Below, in pieces: positions 46,082 to 56,332 of a stretch of DNA of 64,000 bases; the first letter of the stretch is position 1; the number at the start of each line of letters is the position of its first letter. The DNA comes from Anaerolineae bacterium (GTDB lineage: Bacteria > Chloroflexota > Anaerolineae > Promineifilales > Promineifilaceae). A program made the position numbers and the translations under genes. Under the pieces are notes generated by a model. It ran no database searches, was not told the DNA's origin, and saw nothing but the letters and a program-made list of their open reading frames with translations. The stretch lies in assembly GCA_023954475.1 (NCBI GenBank), contig JAMLHW010000006.1:1-64000 (forward strand), in the 5' to 3' direction.

Positions 46082-46831
46082 CTAACTCCCGGATACGTCG
46101 AGAATGGGTGCGTCGAGAGTTGGCACATCGGCCAAACTGCCGTCGACATCTGCATAAGTGCCGCTCACCCAGACGAGGATACCGTTTCCGTCTTCCAGCA
46201 GCAACCACACATTGTCACTGCTTAGCCCACGAACGATCAACCGGTCACCGTCGTTGACCTGACCCAGCACACTGTATTGTAGACCAGGCCCGGTGCGCAT
46301 ATTGACGCGATCGGCGCTAATCGTCGCTGTCACCAATGGTTGCAGCGCCACGGCAATATCCGTTTGGCCCGGCGTGATGGCAACCGTCGTCGTAAACGGT
46401 TCATACCAGCGTGCGCTGACAGCGAGTAGATAGGCATCGGGGCCGGCAGGAACTGCTTTGAAAACCGTCGCCCCGTCATTATTTGTGTAGATCACGCGTC
46501 GATAGGCAGCTGTTGGATTGGCGAGATTGACGCGAGCCAGTGGCAGCGGTTCGCCGGAATCGTCCGTTAGCACACGCACGGCAAATGTCGTTTCGCGAAT
46601 TGGCGTTGCCGTCGGCGTCGGTGTGGAGATCAGGAATGGCGTGGCTGTAGGCGTTGCCTGTTTCGTTGGTGTGGCTGAGACGCGTGCCGCCAATGTCGGT
46701 GTGGCAACCGGTGTCGGCGTTTCCGGCCAACTCACTGCTGCGAACTGCCGATTATCTTCGACAGCACAGGCAATCAGCAGTCCGATAAGTATTGCGCACA
46801 AAACTGCACTGCTTAAGCGACCATGTGGCAT
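46082..46831 (-). CDS. Lipoprotein with Thr-rich linker, beta-sandwich and SH3-like domain
   Basis: 249 aa. Lipoprotein signal with lipobox LIAC (Cys near 22), a T/P-rich linker to about 75 (TPTKQATPTATPFLISTPTPTATP), a carboxypeptidase-regulatory-like beta-sandwich (FAVRVLTDDSGEPLPLARVNL ... VIYTNNDGATVFKAVPAG) and an SH3b domain (SADRVNMRTGPGLQYSVLGQVNDGDRLIV ... WLLLEDGNGILVWVSGTY). Probably a surface-attached glycan- or wall-binding protein. It starts 8 bases after the glyQS stop and continues into the small protein/glycosyltransferase genes. Confidence 0.82.
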   Translation of the reverse strand: MPHGRLSSAVLCAILIGLLIACAVEDNRQFAAVSWPETPTPVATPTLAARVSATPTKQATPTATPFLISTPTPTATPIRETTFAVRVLTDDSGEPLPLARVNLANPTAAYRRVIYTNNDGATVFKAVPAGPDAYLLAVSARWYEPFTTTVAITPGQTDIAVALQPLVTATISADRVNMRTGPGLQYSVLGQVNDGDRLIVRGLSSDNVWLLLEDGNGILVWVSGTYADVDGSLADVPTLDAPILDVSGS

Positions 46832-46839
46832 CGGCCGAC

Positions 46840-49821
46840 CTAGAATCCTTCCAGTTGCGACAAATCTGCGATGCCTTCGGACAGCGCCGCGATGTGTTGC
46901 AACAGCGCCAGCCGATTTTCGCGCACCGCGTCATCATCGTCCATCACAAGAACATGGTCAAAGAAGCTGGTGATAGCCGGTTCCAGCTTGCGCAGATTGG
47001 TGACAAATGTCGGAAGCGTCCCGTCGGCGGCATTTGCTGCCACCGTGTAGGCAGCAAACAGCGTCTGCTCCTGTGCTAAAGCAAAAGCACCCGGATGCAA
47101 AGTGAAACGCTGTGACAAGCTGCGTGTGATGCGCACACAACGGGCGTACGCATCGAGCAAGGTTGTCCAATCGGGCGCGGTGATTGCTTCCGAGAGCGCG
47201 GCGCAGGTGCGGAAGGCATTGGCTGGATCGTGCGCTTGTTCGGCCAGCACAGCTTTGACGACGCTGGCGCGATTACCATTTTCGCGCAGCAGAACTTCAA
47301 GTCTTGTGGCAATGAAGTCGAGTACTTGCATCTGAATGTCTGGGCCGGCAGGAATGGGCTGCGTTTCGGCCGAAAGCGCAATCGCCTGCCGCAAATCGAG
47401 TGAGACGGCGTTGGCTGCCAGATTTTCAATGATTTGAATCGCAGCGCGTCGTAAGCCGAACGGATCATTTGACCCCTTGGGCAGCAAGCCGGCGGCAGTC
47501 AGGCCGACCAAACTGTCGATGCGATCGGCCAGCGCCAGTACGAGACCGGGGCGTGTTGCGCTCACTGTCTCATATTGTTCGGCAATGGCGCGACACACTG
47601 CTTCCGGTTCGCCGTGCAGTCCGGCATAATGACCGCCCATGATGCCCTGCAACGCCGTCATTTCGACCACCATTGATGTTGCCAGGTCAGCTTTGGAGAG
47701 AGCGGCAGCACGTGCAGCACTGACTGTCTCGTCTGCATAAAGACCGATCATGGCGGCCAATGCAGGCGTGATTTGCTCCAGCCGGTGGACTTTGTCGAGC
47801 ATAGAACCAAGCTCAGCCTGGAACATGAGCGTGTCGAGATCAGGCAAGAAGCTCGACAATGGTTTATCTTTGTCTTTGTTGTAGAAGAATTCACCATCGG
47901 CAAAGCGGGCGCGGATGACCTGCTCGTTGCCGTGAATGACCGTATGGAGATATTGGTCGTCCCCGTTGCGCACGGCGATGAAATTGGGCAGTAATTCGCG
48001 TTCGTTTTTGTAGACCGGGAAGTAGCGCTGGTGTTTGCGCATGACGGCGACGAGGATTTCGACGGGCAGATCGAGGAAGCGCTGCTCAAATCGGCCGATA
48101 AAAGCGGTCGGATATTCCACCAGATTGGTCACTTCATTGAGCAGACCTGGGTCGTAGGGCAGCGTACCGTCAAGCAAAAGCGCCAATTCGGCCGATTGCG
48201 TCATAATCCGTTCCTGTCGTTCGGCGGTGCTGAGGACGATACTGTTGTCGCTCAATAGTGTCAGATAACTGTCGGCGTCGGCGATCTCCAGCAGTGGTGA
48301 GCCGTACGGTCGCAAACCGCGCGTGGCCCGTCCGGCATGCAGGCCGGCGTAGGAAAATGGCACTACAGCTTCGCCAAACAGCGCAACCAGCCAACGCAGT
48401 GGACGACTGTAACTGATTGGACTGTTCCAGCGCATGCTTTTAGTGAAGCTAATCGCTGCGATCAAATCGGGCAAGAGATCAGCCAACACGTCGAGTGTCG
48501 ACTGGCCGGTTTCGCGTACGACAGCGCTGACGTAGCGTTTGTCCCCTTCTTCTACGATTTGCAAATCGGCGACGCTGACCCCTTTGCCGCGTGCGAATCC
48601 CATCGCAGCACGAGTCGGCATTCCTTCACTATCAAAGGCGCGATCGGCTGGCGGCCCTTTGGCGATGGTTTCGAGATCATCCTGACGCGGGGCGAGACCG
48701 TAAACGATGACTGTCTGGCGGCGCGGCGTACCGTCTACAAGCACATCGTCGTAGCGCAGCCTTGCTTTGTCGAGCATGTCGGGAACGAGGGTGCGCAATT
48801 GATTGAGGGCAGAGGTCAAGTCATCGGCGGGCAATTCTTCACTGCCGAGTTCGAGCACGAAGGTGGCCGGTTCGCCGGGTGCTGTGCCGGGGATGAGCGT
48901 GGTGTGGGATTCGGCCGAATTGAGTCCACCCTGCCAGCTTTCATGGTCGAGCAGGGGGAATTCCAGCCGTTGCCGCTGTTCGATATAAAGTTCCGAGACC
49001 TGGCGGGCAATGCGGCGCATGCGCTTGAAATAATCAGCCCGTTGTGTCACACCAATCGCGCCGCGCGTGTCGAGGATGTTGAACAAATGCGAACATTTCA
49101 GGTTGTAATCGTGGGCCGGTGCAACAAGCCTGGCGTCGAGACAGCGCTGCGCTTCGCGTTCATACGTGTCGTACGTTTGGGTCAGCGCTTCAACATCGGC
49201 CACGTTGAAATAATATTTGCAATGCTCAATTTCGCTTTCCAGCAGGATGTTGCCATAGGGAATTTGTGCGCCGTAATCGATGTCCCAGACGCTGTTTTTG
49301 TCCTGCAAGGCCAAAATGATGCGGTCGAGGCCGTAGGTGATTTCGACACAGACAGGATCGAGATTGAGACTGCCGGCCTGCTGGAAGTAGGTAAATTGCG
49401 TGATTTCCTGCCCGTCGAGCCACACTTCCCAGCCGAGACCCCACGCACCGAGCGCCGGGCTTTCCCAGTTGTCCTCGACAAAGCGGATGTCGTGTTGACG
49501 CGGATCGATGCCAATTGCTTCCAGACTGCGCAGGTACATGGCCTGCGGATCGCCGGGATCGGGTTTGAGGATCACTTGCAACTGGTGGTGCATTTGCATT
49601 CGGTTGGGGTTGTCGCCAAAACGCCCGTCGTCAGGGCGGATGCTGGGTTCGACATAGACGACGTTCCAAGGCTCCGGGCCGAGAACGCGCAACGACGTAG
49701 CCGGGTTCATCGTGCCTGCACCGACCTGAATGTTGTACGGTTGCTGGACGAGGCAGCCTTGCGCCTGCCAGTAGTCGAGCAGTTTGAGTATGGTTTCCTG
49801 AAAGCTAAGATTTTTAGTCAT
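46840..49821 (-). CDS. glyQS: Glycyl-tRNA synthetase, alpha and beta subunits fused
   Basis: 993 aa in a single frame. Residues 1 to about 290 are the alpha (catalytic, class II) subunit: [80 protein letters not shown]. From about 315 the beta subunit follows ([15 protein letters not shown] ... [34 protein letters not shown] ... [23 protein letters not shown]), ending with the DALR-like anticodon part. Most bacteria with this type have two genes; the fused form is known from a few groups such as Chlamydia. Start ATG 49821; open frame further upstream has no homology. A promoter is at 49856. Confidence 0.96.
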   Translation of the reverse strand: MTKNLSFQETILKLLDYWQAQGCLVQQPYNIQVGAGTMNPATSLRVLGPEPWNVVYVEPSIRPDDGRFGDNPNRMQMHHQLQVILKPDPGDPQAMYLRSLEAIGIDPRQHDIRFVEDNWESPALGAWGLGWEVWLDGQEITQFTYFQQAGSLNLDPVCVEITYGLDRIILALQDKNSVWDIDYGAQIPYGNILLESEIEHCKYYFNVADVEALTQTYDTYEREAQRCLDARLVAPAHDYNLKCSHLFNILDTRGAIGVTQRADYFKRMRRIARQVSELYIEQRQRLEFPLLDHESWQGGLNSAESHTTLIPGTAPGEPATFVLELGSEELPADDLTSALNQLRTLVPDMLDKARLRYDDVLVDGTPRRQTVIVYGLAPRQDDLETIAKGPPADRAFDSEGMPTRAAMGFARGKGVSVADLQIVEEGDKRYVSAVVRETGQSTLDVLADLLPDLIAAISFTKSMRWNSPISYSRPLRWLVALFGEAVVPFSYAGLHAGRATRGLRPYGSPLLEIADADSYLTLLSDNSIVLSTAERQERIMTQSAELALLLDGTLPYDPGLLNEVTNLVEYPTAFIGRFEQRFLDLPVEILVAVMRKHQRYFPVYKNERELLPNFIAVRNGDDQYLHTVIHGNEQVIRARFADGEFFYNKDKDKPLSSFLPDLDTLMFQAELGSMLDKVHRLEQITPALAAMIGLYADETVSAARAAALSKADLATSMVVEMTALQGIMGGHYAGLHGEPEAVCRAIAEQYETVSATRPGLVLALADRIDSLVGLTAAGLLPKGSNDPFGLRRAAIQIIENLAANAVSLDLRQAIALSAETQPIPAGPDIQMQVLDFIATRLEVLLRENGNRASVVKAVLAEQAHDPANAFRTCAALSEAITAPDWTTLLDAYARCVRITRSLSQRFTLHPGAFALAQEQTLFAAYTVAANAADGTLPTFVTNLRKLEPAITSFFDHVLVMDDDDAVRENRLALLQHIAALSEGIADLSQLEGF

Positions 49822-49855
49822 GTTATGGTTTGCCTGCAAAAGTTGCCGACCGCTG

Positions 49856-49884
49856 ATTATAACATGGCTCCGATTCAGTTGAAA
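49856..49884 (-). promoter_or_regulatory. Promoter of glyQS
   Basis: Minus strand TTTCAA (49879-49884), 17-base spacer, perfect TATAAT (49856-49861); leader about 30 bases. Confidence 0.5.
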
Positions 49885-50092
49885 CCGGTTATCATCATAC
49901 TCGAAAGCGGATATGACAATTGTCCGGATAAATGCTGACAAAGTTTCATTGTGGCCTATAGAAAAAAACACTACACTGTTAGTAGCGATTATCCTAGCCG
50001 GTTCATCACACTCCAAATCGCATGAAATTGTAAGTATGTGGTCATAGTGTCCTATGGCAGTGGTTAGCACATTATGCCGGGAGGCTAGCAAG

Positions 50093-52474
50093 ATGCGCAG
50101 AATGGCCTACTTTATCTTGATGGTGTCTTTTCTGTTGATCAATGTAGTCGCGGTCGCGTTCGGCAAAGAATCGTCTTCTGTCCATAACGACCACATCCCC
50201 AGTTCACAAGAGTTACCAATATCCCAGAATCAAGCTTTCGAAGAGTCAAAGCCGACTGTAGGCTGGACAAGTTGGGGTTCCGATTTTCTGGAAATGGTCG
50301 AGGATGGCGACTATGTTTGGATTACCGGATCGTATGGTGCAAGACGCGTAGCAAAAGATGGATTGGAAATGGACATCTTCAACTACTCTACCGGTTTTCC
50401 GTTTGGGAACGTTTATTCGATCGTCGTTGATAATGATGGAAATCGTTGGTTCTCGACAGATGTTGGCTTGAGCAGACTTGATTCGGCCGATAATTGGCTC
50501 CACTTATGCCTCGATCCAAATGGCGCTCCATTCCATCAACTTGCAGTCAATGCTGACGGCACCGTATGGGTAAAAGGGCTTGGTAATGGAGCAGTTTATC
50601 GCAGTGGTGTCGATGGTAGTTGGAAAATGTATGCAAATGAAGTTGAAGCAATTGAGGCTGATTTTGACGATGCGGTAAGTACGGTGCGTACAAGCACCTT
50701 ATGGCTTGCTGCAGGTAATGAAGTCTGGCTTGATAGTGGGTTTAATCTGGATGTTTACGATGGTGTAGAGTGGCACGACCGTCGTCCATTTACGTTAAAT
50801 GGGCCGATCTTTGACGTACGCGTCCATCCTGATGGAACGGTATGGGCGGCACAACTTAGGCAAAGTTTTATTACTTCCGTTCTATTCCATTGGCAGGACG
50901 ACACCTGGTATGAATATGGACACTCTGCAATTGATGCAAGAGCATTGGCATTGGATATTTCTCCGAATGGTGATGTTTGGGTTGGTCACGTTGGCAGAGA
51001 CATTCCACACTCTGAAGGCTACAATTTGAGTCGGTATGATCCAACTTTGAATGAGTTGATTGACGTAACAGGCATAAACTATTTGACGTCATACATTCTT
51101 GCAACACAACAAGATGTGTGGACGCTTACACCCATGTCCGTCCGCATTCCGAGCCGTGACGCCGAAATCAATGCTACACCTACCAATTCAGACGTTGATG
51201 CTGTATTCACCGATCATCAAGGTAGAGTCTGGGTACACGATGTTTTTGTTGATCGCGACACAGGGGAAACTATTGTCGGCACACTGGAGGCTATCAATGA
51301 CCAGGGTACATTATCGAATGAAGATGACTTATGGTCTTTTAGCACCAGCATTGAGATGCTTAAAGATGTCGAAGTAGTACTTGATAACAGCATATGGGCA
51401 ACTGGTTATTACTTGGATTATTGGGGAAATATTGAGCGAATACCTCCAAAACGCTTTATTGATGGCGAGTGGGTCGCGTATTATGCGCCTGGAGGTTGGA
51501 GTGAGGCAATTGTCGAAGCTATTTTTGCTGAGAGCGAGCGCAGAACGTGGTTCTATTATCGAGTAGGTAACTGGATAGAAGGTTATTCACAGTATGTTTA
51601 TTCTTTAGATGACGGCGGTACACCGCTGAATTTTGACGACGATGTGTGGACGCAGGTGGCGCTTCCAGACACGGTTTATATACGATATATTGCTGTAGAT
51701 AGTCTCGGCCGAATTTGGTTCGCTAGCGGCGATGGTATTTACCGCTATGACAACGGCGACTGGCAACAACTCAGCTATCTGAACTACTCTGACATTACCG
51801 TTGCACCAGATGGAACGATCTATGCAAAACACGAAGACAAGGTTGTCACATTCGCAATCGATGGCACGCGAACTGACTATCAGATTGATGAGCTAATACG
51901 GTCCCAGCCTGACCTCATTCGCACTATCAGGCGCCAAAGTGCATTGTGGACCATAGCGCCGGACGAGAGCATTTGGTGGTGGTCGGGAGATGTATTGCGG
52001 CGTTTAGCACCCGATGGAGTCGAAACAGAACTCCCGTTGAGCATGATGCCGTTTACAGATGTCGACAAGTCCAACATTGCTGTTGATGAATACAATCATG
52101 TTTGGTTTGCTACCGAAGATGATCTGTGGCGTTGGGCACCGTTTCCGGATTTTGCTTTGACTGAAAGACTTTGGTTTGCTGACCCGGAAGTGGAGCGACG
52201 AGTTCAAATTGAAATTTTGAATACGGAAGGATTTGAGGGCCCAGTCACCTTGTCGTTAGTTGATCTGCCGGATGGTGTGACAGTGCAACTAGACGAGTAT
52301 TCGGTTCCTGCTGGTGGCAAGGTGTGGGGAACAATCTCGGCCGAATCTACTATCCCACCCGGAATCTATCACGCTACGTTGATCGGCGAAAGCGCAACTA
52401 GTACACGCATCGCGCCCATAACAATTGTCGTGGGTCATATCAGCGATTTCTACATGCCGCACATTCGGCAATAG
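50093..52474 (+). CDS. Large secreted beta-propeller protein (two-component-regulator-propeller type repeats)
   Basis: 793 aa from ATG 50093 (GGGAGG 8 bases upstream). A signal peptide at 1-25 is followed by many WD-like blades of the type [67 protein letters not shown] and [23 protein letters not shown]. The C-terminal 110 residues are an Ig-like beta domain ([24 protein letters not shown]) ending in YMPHIRQ. There is no kinase or output domain, so it is not a sensor but a secreted surface protein. The gene looks richer in A+T than its neighbours and carries only three TCGGCCGA copies; it may be a later acquisition between glyQS and the recO side. Confidence 0.82.
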   Translation: MRRMAYFILMVSFLLINVVAVAFGKESSSVHNDHIPSSQELPISQNQAFEESKPTVGWTSWGSDFLEMVEDGDYVWITGSYGARRVAKDGLEMDIFNYSTGFPFGNVYSIVVDNDGNRWFSTDVGLSRLDSADNWLHLCLDPNGAPFHQLAVNADGTVWVKGLGNGAVYRSGVDGSWKMYANEVEAIEADFDDAVSTVRTSTLWLAAGNEVWLDSGFNLDVYDGVEWHDRRPFTLNGPIFDVRVHPDGTVWAAQLRQSFITSVLFHWQDDTWYEYGHSAIDARALALDISPNGDVWVGHVGRDIPHSEGYNLSRYDPTLNELIDVTGINYLTSYILATQQDVWTLTPMSVRIPSRDAEINATPTNSDVDAVFTDHQGRVWVHDVFVDRDTGETIVGTLEAINDQGTLSNEDDLWSFSTSIEMLKDVEVVLDNSIWATGYYLDYWGNIERIPPKRFIDGEWVAYYAPGGWSEAIVEAIFAESERRTWFYYRVGNWIEGYSQYVYSLDDGGTPLNFDDDVWTQVALPDTVYIRYIAVDSLGRIWFASGDGIYRYDNGDWQQLSYLNYSDITVAPDGTIYAKHEDKVVTFAIDGTRTDYQIDELIRSQPDLIRTIRRQSALWTIAPDESIWWWSGDVLRRLAPDGVETELPLSMMPFTDVDKSNIAVDEYNHVWFATEDDLWRWAPFPDFALTERLWFADPEVERRVQIEILNTEGFEGPVTLSLVDLPDGVTVQLDEYSVPAGGKVWGTISAESTIPPGIYHATLIGESATSTRIAPITIVVGHISDFYMPHIRQ

Positions 52475-52485
52475 GTGGTTTGAGT

Positions 52486-53034
52486 CTATCCCTGGCCGTT
52501 TTCGCTGACGATGTCGAGCGACGTGATGTGACCACTGCGGAAGCCGTCGAGCATGCTCTTTAAGCTGTCGGCAACTTCGTCGTCACCGGTATGAGCAGCG
52601 AGTAGTGTCGCCTTCAGAGCTTTGAATTGCGCCGCCCGCTCTGTTTGTTCGGCTTGCATTCGGCCGATTGCCGCCGCCGTTTGATCGTCCAGATGTTGCA
52701 GAAACGCATCCAGTGTCTTCGTCAATGCCTCAAGCCGGGCAGCACGTTGTGCCTGTTCTTCTTTGAGGTAGGCTTGTAACACATCCGTCAAATCAGTCAG
52801 GGCGGCGTCACGCTCGGCAATCAATCGCTCGTTCTGGGTGTGATCGTGTTCAGTACGGGCTGTGGCTTCGACCTCAAGGGCATTGCGCAGCGCGCGATTC
52901 TCTCGACGCAGCGCATTGATCGCGTTTTCAACAGCCAGAAAACGGTCATCGTATTGGGTTGCCTGCTCGCCAAATAGCAAATTGCGAATCTGTTGCAGGT
53001 CTTCCGGTGGTTCAGGCGTCTTGTTTTTCGACAT
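52486..53034 (-). CDS. Coiled-coil protein of unknown function
   Basis: 182 aa from ATG 53034 (AAAGGA upstream). A short Pro-rich start is followed by LQQIRNLLFGEQATQYDDRFLAVENAINALRRENRALRN and then almost continuous charged heptads to about 150 (ALTKTLDAFLQHLDDQTAAAIGRMQAEQTERAAQFKAL). No membrane segment and no known domain. It is convergent with the propeller gene (11 bases between stops) and 77 bases downstream of recO, so it could be transcribed with recO. Confidence 0.7.
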   Translation of the reverse strand: MSKNKTPEPPEDLQQIRNLLFGEQATQYDDRFLAVENAINALRRENRALRNALEVEATARTEHDHTQNERLIAERDAALTDLTDVLQAYLKEEQAQRAARLEALTKTLDAFLQHLDDQTAAAIGRMQAEQTERAAQFKALKATLLAAHTGDDEVADSLKSMLDGFRSGHITSLDIVSENGQG

Positions 53035-53111
53035 AGCGCAATCCTTTGGTGATCGAGATGACTGTTTTGCAACAGTATAGCATAGCGTTACGCTCGGCTC
53101 AATGGCGTGAG

Positions 53112-53909
53112 CTAGGAATTGGGTTCTATTGGTGAGGAATCGCGTAGTTGGGCTTCATTACGCAGTCGTTGCAGAAATTCGGCCGATTTGACCTGACGTT
53201 CCAGATGAAAAGCCAGATAAGCATGTAAGTGGTTTTCCAGTTCACGGTGCAGCGCCGTGCGCAGTTGCAGCGATTCGACCGCTCCCCATTGACGTGTTTG
53301 TAGGTAACGTAAAACCTTAACCGCTGCCGCCGAAATCGGCCGAACATTGCGGTCAGCACGTTCATGACCCGGTGCAATCAAGCCGCCTAGTTCGACGCTG
53401 AAAAATTGATCTTCCTCAACGATTGTCGCTCCGGACACGACGCAACGGAACAACTGCGGCTGAAACCCGACCAGTGTCAGCAAATGCAACTCGTAATGGC
53501 GTGCTGCCAACAAGAAATTGTCAGTCAGGGCAAAGCGCGCCAGCGCATCGGTCAGCAACTGATAGAGTGTGCGGTTGACTTCCTCATCGGGCGCGAATTT
53601 GTCCAGTAACTCGGTCACATAAGCCGCATAGGTCGCACGGACCAAATCTTCGCGCAACGGTGCGTACGGCTCGACCAGTTCGGCTTGCGTGACGATGTGC
53701 AGATTGCGTCCCTGAGCGAGCAAATAGTTGGCACGCATAAACAGTTCGACGTGGCCCGTTTTGCGGCTTTGTGGCTTGCGTGCCCCTTTGGCGATAGCGC
53801 GAATTTTGCCGTATTCGCGACTGTAGAGCGTCAACAAGCGATCTGCCTCACCGAAATCGGAGCGACGCAAGACGATGGCTTCGGTGCGAAAGGTGCGTTC
53901 GCGGGGCAT
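53112..53909 (-). CDS. recO: DNA repair protein RecO
   Basis: 265 aa. N-terminal OB fold: TFRTEAIVLRRSDFGEADRLLTLYSREYGKIRAIAKGARKPQSR, then a helical domain (YAAYVTELLDKFAPDEEVNRTLYQLL ... ARHYELHLLTLVGFQPQLFRCVVSG). RecO loads RecA with RecR and RecF. The zinc-finger cysteines seen in many homologues are reduced to a single Cys. ATG 53909 overlaps the cdd stop by one base (TGATG). Confidence 0.93.
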   Translation of the reverse strand: MPRERTFRTEAIVLRRSDFGEADRLLTLYSREYGKIRAIAKGARKPQSRKTGHVELFMRANYLLAQGRNLHIVTQAELVEPYAPLREDLVRATYAAYVTELLDKFAPDEEVNRTLYQLLTDALARFALTDNFLLAARHYELHLLTLVGFQPQLFRCVVSGATIVEEDQFFSVELGGLIAPGHERADRNVRPISAAAVKVLRYLQTRQWGAVESLQLRTALHRELENHLHAYLAFHLERQVKSAEFLQRLRNEAQLRDSSPIEPNS

Positions 53910-54328
53910 CAGGGCAGGTGTTCCGGGCCGAAGTGGTCGGGTAGCAGGGTGTAGAGGGTAGTTTCGCGCACGTTGCCGTGGATGTCGAGCAGGAAGACGG
54001 GAATATCGGCCGAAAATTCCGCCAGCACCTGGCGGCAGGCGCCACACGGCGATCCCCCGTTTTCTGTACAGACAGCCACAGCCAGAATTTCGCGCACCCC
54101 ATCGCTGACCATCTTGAATACCGCTGACCGCTCGGCACAAATCGACAGACCGTACGAGGCATTTTCGACATTGACGCCCGTATAAATTGCGCCGTTTTTA
54201 GCCAAAATAGCGGCCCCGACGGCGTAGCTGGAATACGGAGCGTACGCATGTTGGCGTGCTTCACATGCTGCGGTCAACAAATCCTGACGCTGCCGGGTAG
54301 AAATAGAGGATACAGAGTCGCTGTGCAT
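53909..54328 (-). CDS. cdd: Cytidine deaminase
   Basis: 139 aa, the small tetrameric type. Zinc and catalytic motifs CAE in SYGLSICAERSAVFK and PCGACRQ with the two zinc-binding Cys; NVENAS binds the ribose. It deaminates cytidine and deoxycytidine for pyrimidine salvage. It starts 14 bases after the GlmU-like gene and overlaps recO. The gene order cdd-recO, with glyQS close by, recalls the cdd-era-recO-glyQ-glyS cluster of Firmicutes, here without era. Confidence 0.95.
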   Translation of the reverse strand: MHSDSVSSISTRQRQDLLTAACEARQHAYAPYSSYAVGAAILAKNGAIYTGVNVENASYGLSICAERSAVFKMVSDGVREILAVAVCTENGGSPCGACRQVLAEFSADIPVFLLDIHGNVRETTLYTLLPDHFGPEHLP

Positions 54329-54342
54329 AAATGGCTATCGTT

Positions 54343-55323
54343 TCAACTGCCGTCAATGTGCGTAAACGGTTTGACAATTGCGCCGTCCGAGATGACCGCA
54401 TTGCGCAAGACAACGCTTGGCCCGATGACGCAATCTGCGCCTATTGTCGTCGTGCCCTGCACATAGGTGTTGGGCCAGATAATGGTATCTTGCCCGATTG
54501 TGATGTCCACGTCAAGGTATGTCGTCTCCGGATCGATCAAGGTGACGCCGTTGGCCAGCCAATGAGCGTTGGCGCGATGTCGAAATGCTTTTTCGACTTG
54601 GACGAGTTCGGCGCGTGTGCCTGCGCCGAGGCATTCGGCGGAATCTTCGGCGATAATGGCGCGTACTGAACGCCCTTGTTGCACGGCGAATTCGACCAAA
54701 TCGGTGAGATAGTATTCGTGGCCGCTGCGTGCCTGACGCAACGGCAAGGTATGGATGTTGCCCCACAGAAATTCGGCCGAAAAGCAGTACACGCCGACAT
54801 TCAATTCAGGAATCGCCAGAATAGCGTCGCCATCGGGGCGTTGACGGGCGGCGGCGACTTCGCAGATTTCCAGGACATTGCCGGAAGCATCGCGCACAAT
54901 TCGGCCGAAAGAAGACGCCGTGTCGCCCAGCACAGAGAGCAGCACGATGGCTGCGTCTGTTGCCGCTTGTTCGTCGGCCAGGCGTTGTAATGTTTCCGCA
55001 CGCAGCAAAGGCATATCGGCGTAGGTGACGATGACACGGCCAGCTTTGCCCTTGAGTAGCGGCTCTGCCATCATCGTCGCATGGCCGGTGCCCATTCGTT
55101 CCGGCTGCACGACATACTGACCGCGTGTACCGAGCAGGTCGGCGACACCGGTTTCGCCGGGACCGACGACAAGGACAGGTTTGAGGGAAGCAACTTTTTC
55201 GGCCGAAGCGAATAAATGCGCCACCATCGGCTTACCGCCCACGTCATGCAGAATCTTCTGTTTTTTCGACTGCATGCGCGTGCCTTTTCCGGCGGCGAGA
55301 ATCACAATAGCTAAGTTGTTCAT
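54343..55323 (-). CDS. GlmU-like UDP-GlcNAc pyrophosphorylase lacking the acetyltransferase domain
   Basis: 326 aa; full GlmU is about 450. The N-terminal uridylyltransferase is complete: LAAGKGTRMQSKKQKILHDVGGKPM, VVQPERMGTGHATMMAEPLLK, VTYADMPLLRAETLQRL and ELNVGVYCFSAEFLW. The left-handed beta-helix begins (LDVDITIGQDTIIWPNTYVQG ... AVISDGAIVKPFTHIDGS) and stops after about five coils, before the CoA and acetyl-transfer residues. cdd starts 14 bases later, so there is no remnant of the missing domain. It probably makes a UDP-sugar from the 1-phosphate and needs a separate acetyltransferase. ATG 55323; upstream frame is open without homology. Confidence 0.88.
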   Translation of the reverse strand: MNNLAIVILAAGKGTRMQSKKQKILHDVGGKPMVAHLFASAEKVASLKPVLVVGPGETGVADLLGTRGQYVVQPERMGTGHATMMAEPLLKGKAGRVIVTYADMPLLRAETLQRLADEQAATDAAIVLLSVLGDTASSFGRIVRDASGNVLEICEVAAARQRPDGDAILAIPELNVGVYCFSAEFLWGNIHTLPLRQARSGHEYYLTDLVEFAVQQGRSVRAIIAEDSAECLGAGTRAELVQVEKAFRHRANAHWLANGVTLIDPETTYLDVDITIGQDTIIWPNTYVQGTTTIGADCVIGPSVVLRNAVISDGAIVKPFTHIDGS

Positions 55324-55382
55324 GGCTGTTAAGTTGATGTGCTTCAGGTTGGTTGATATGACAACGACAGCACCAGGTTCAA

Positions 55383-55422
55383 GAAAAAGCGCCGAAGCCA
55401 CACGATAATCGGCTTCGGCGCT
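55383..55422 (-). terminator. Terminator after tRNA-Gln
   Basis: Minus-strand 12-bp perfect stem AGCGCCGAAGCC / GGCTTCGGCGCT, 11-base loop, then TTTTTCTT. Confidence 0.85.
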
Positions 55423-55431
55423 AAATACAGG

Positions 55432-55503
55432 CTGGGGTGGCAGGATTCGAACCTACGAATGGCGGATTCAAAGTCCGCTGCCTTACCACTTGGCGACACC
55501 CCA
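55432..55503 (-). tRNA. tRNA-Gln (UUG anticodon)
   Basis: 72 bases. Acceptor TGGGGTG / CACCCCA, D arm with GTGGTAAGGC, anticodon stem GCGGA/TCCGC with loop CTTTGAA (anticodon TTG), T arm GTAGG-TTCGAAT-CCTGC, discriminator G as expected for tRNA-Gln. CCA is not encoded. Confidence 0.94.
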
Positions 55504-55519
55504 ACAGTGAGTAACGAAG

Positions 55520-55548
55520 ATCGTAGCACAACGGTATTGAAATGGCAA
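55520..55548 (-). promoter_or_regulatory. Promoter of tRNA-Gln
   Basis: Minus strand TTGCCA (55543-55548), 17-base spacer, TACGAT (55520-55525). Confidence 0.6.
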
Positions 55549-55679
55549 AAGTCGCTGCGTCTCCGAACGGGTTCTTCTAGCGCTGAGTCGTCTGAAATCC
55601 AACTTTCTGGAAACTTGAAGACAAGTCCATTTTCGTTGGCTACATGGTGCCTCGTATACGGTTTGAACGGCGTTCGAAA

Positions 55680-56288
55680 TCAGTGCATCTCTTGCCGTCC
55701 GTTAAGCGCCCGGCTCAATGTGATTTCGTCTGTGTACTCAATATCACCGCCGACAGATAGGCCGCGCGCCAATCGCGTCAGACGTGCATTGCTGCCGGCC
55801 AGACGACGCTGCAAGTAAAGTGCTGTCGAATCGCCTTCAAGTGTCGCGTTGGTGGCGAGAATGACTTCGTTGAATGCGCCGTCATCAATGCGCTGCACCA
55901 ATTCCTCAATACGCAAATCATCCGGCCCAATGCCTTCAATCGGCGATAACGCACCGTGGAGAACGTGATACAAGCCAGTGTATGCACGTGACCGTTCGAT
56001 TGCAACGACATCCAGTGGTTCTTCGACGACGCACAGCACCGTTTCGTCGCGGGACTCATCGGCACAGACTTCGCACGGATCGTTTTCCGTGATGTTGAAG
56101 CAGCGGGAGCAGTAGCGCGTTTTTTCGCCCAATTCCAGCAATGCCGCAGCCAGGTCGGCAGCGAGCGACTTGTCGGTGCCGCGCAACAAATAAAAGGTCA
56201 GCCGCGATGCTGTCTTGGGACCGACACCGGGCAACCGCGCGAAGTTGTTTATAAGTTGCTGAACAGGTTGGGGAAGAATGTTAGCCAT
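55680..56288 (-). CDS. recR: Recombination protein RecR
   Basis: 202 aa, normal length. Helix-hairpin-helix LPGVGPKTASRLTFYLL, four-Cys zinc finger CSRCFNITENDPCEVC (near 59-74), Toprim domain from about 85 (VLCVVEEPLDVVAIERS) and the C-terminal Walker B-like LARGLSVGGDIEYTDEITLSRAL. It works with RecO (recO lies 1.8 kb downstream on the same strand) to load RecA at gaps. It follows ybaB by 44 bases, a very common bacterial pair. Confidence 0.97.
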   Translation of the reverse strand: MANILPQPVQQLINNFARLPGVGPKTASRLTFYLLRGTDKSLAADLAAALLELGEKTRYCSRCFNITENDPCEVCADESRDETVLCVVEEPLDVVAIERSRAYTGLYHVLHGALSPIEGIGPDDLRIEELVQRIDDGAFNEVILATNATLEGDSTALYLQRRLAGSNARLTRLARGLSVGGDIEYTDEITLSRALNGRQEMH

Positions 56289-56332
56289 AACAGATGTCGT
56301 ACACGTTTCTGCCGGTCGGATTGATGCCCAAG

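Larger units (their letters stand above)
55324..55679. other. Intergenic region with tRNA-Gln between the GlmU-like gene and recR
   Basis: 356 bases without a protein gene. It holds the tRNA-Gln terminator (55383-55422), tRNA-Gln and its promoter. In 55549-55679 I see nothing further. Confidence 0.6.

Noticed and set aside
48337-49938. Long open frame (over 500 codons) on the plus strand opposite glyQS
   Set aside because: It is antisense to an unmistakable glycyl-tRNA synthetase and its translation has no recognisable domain; a codon-bias shadow.
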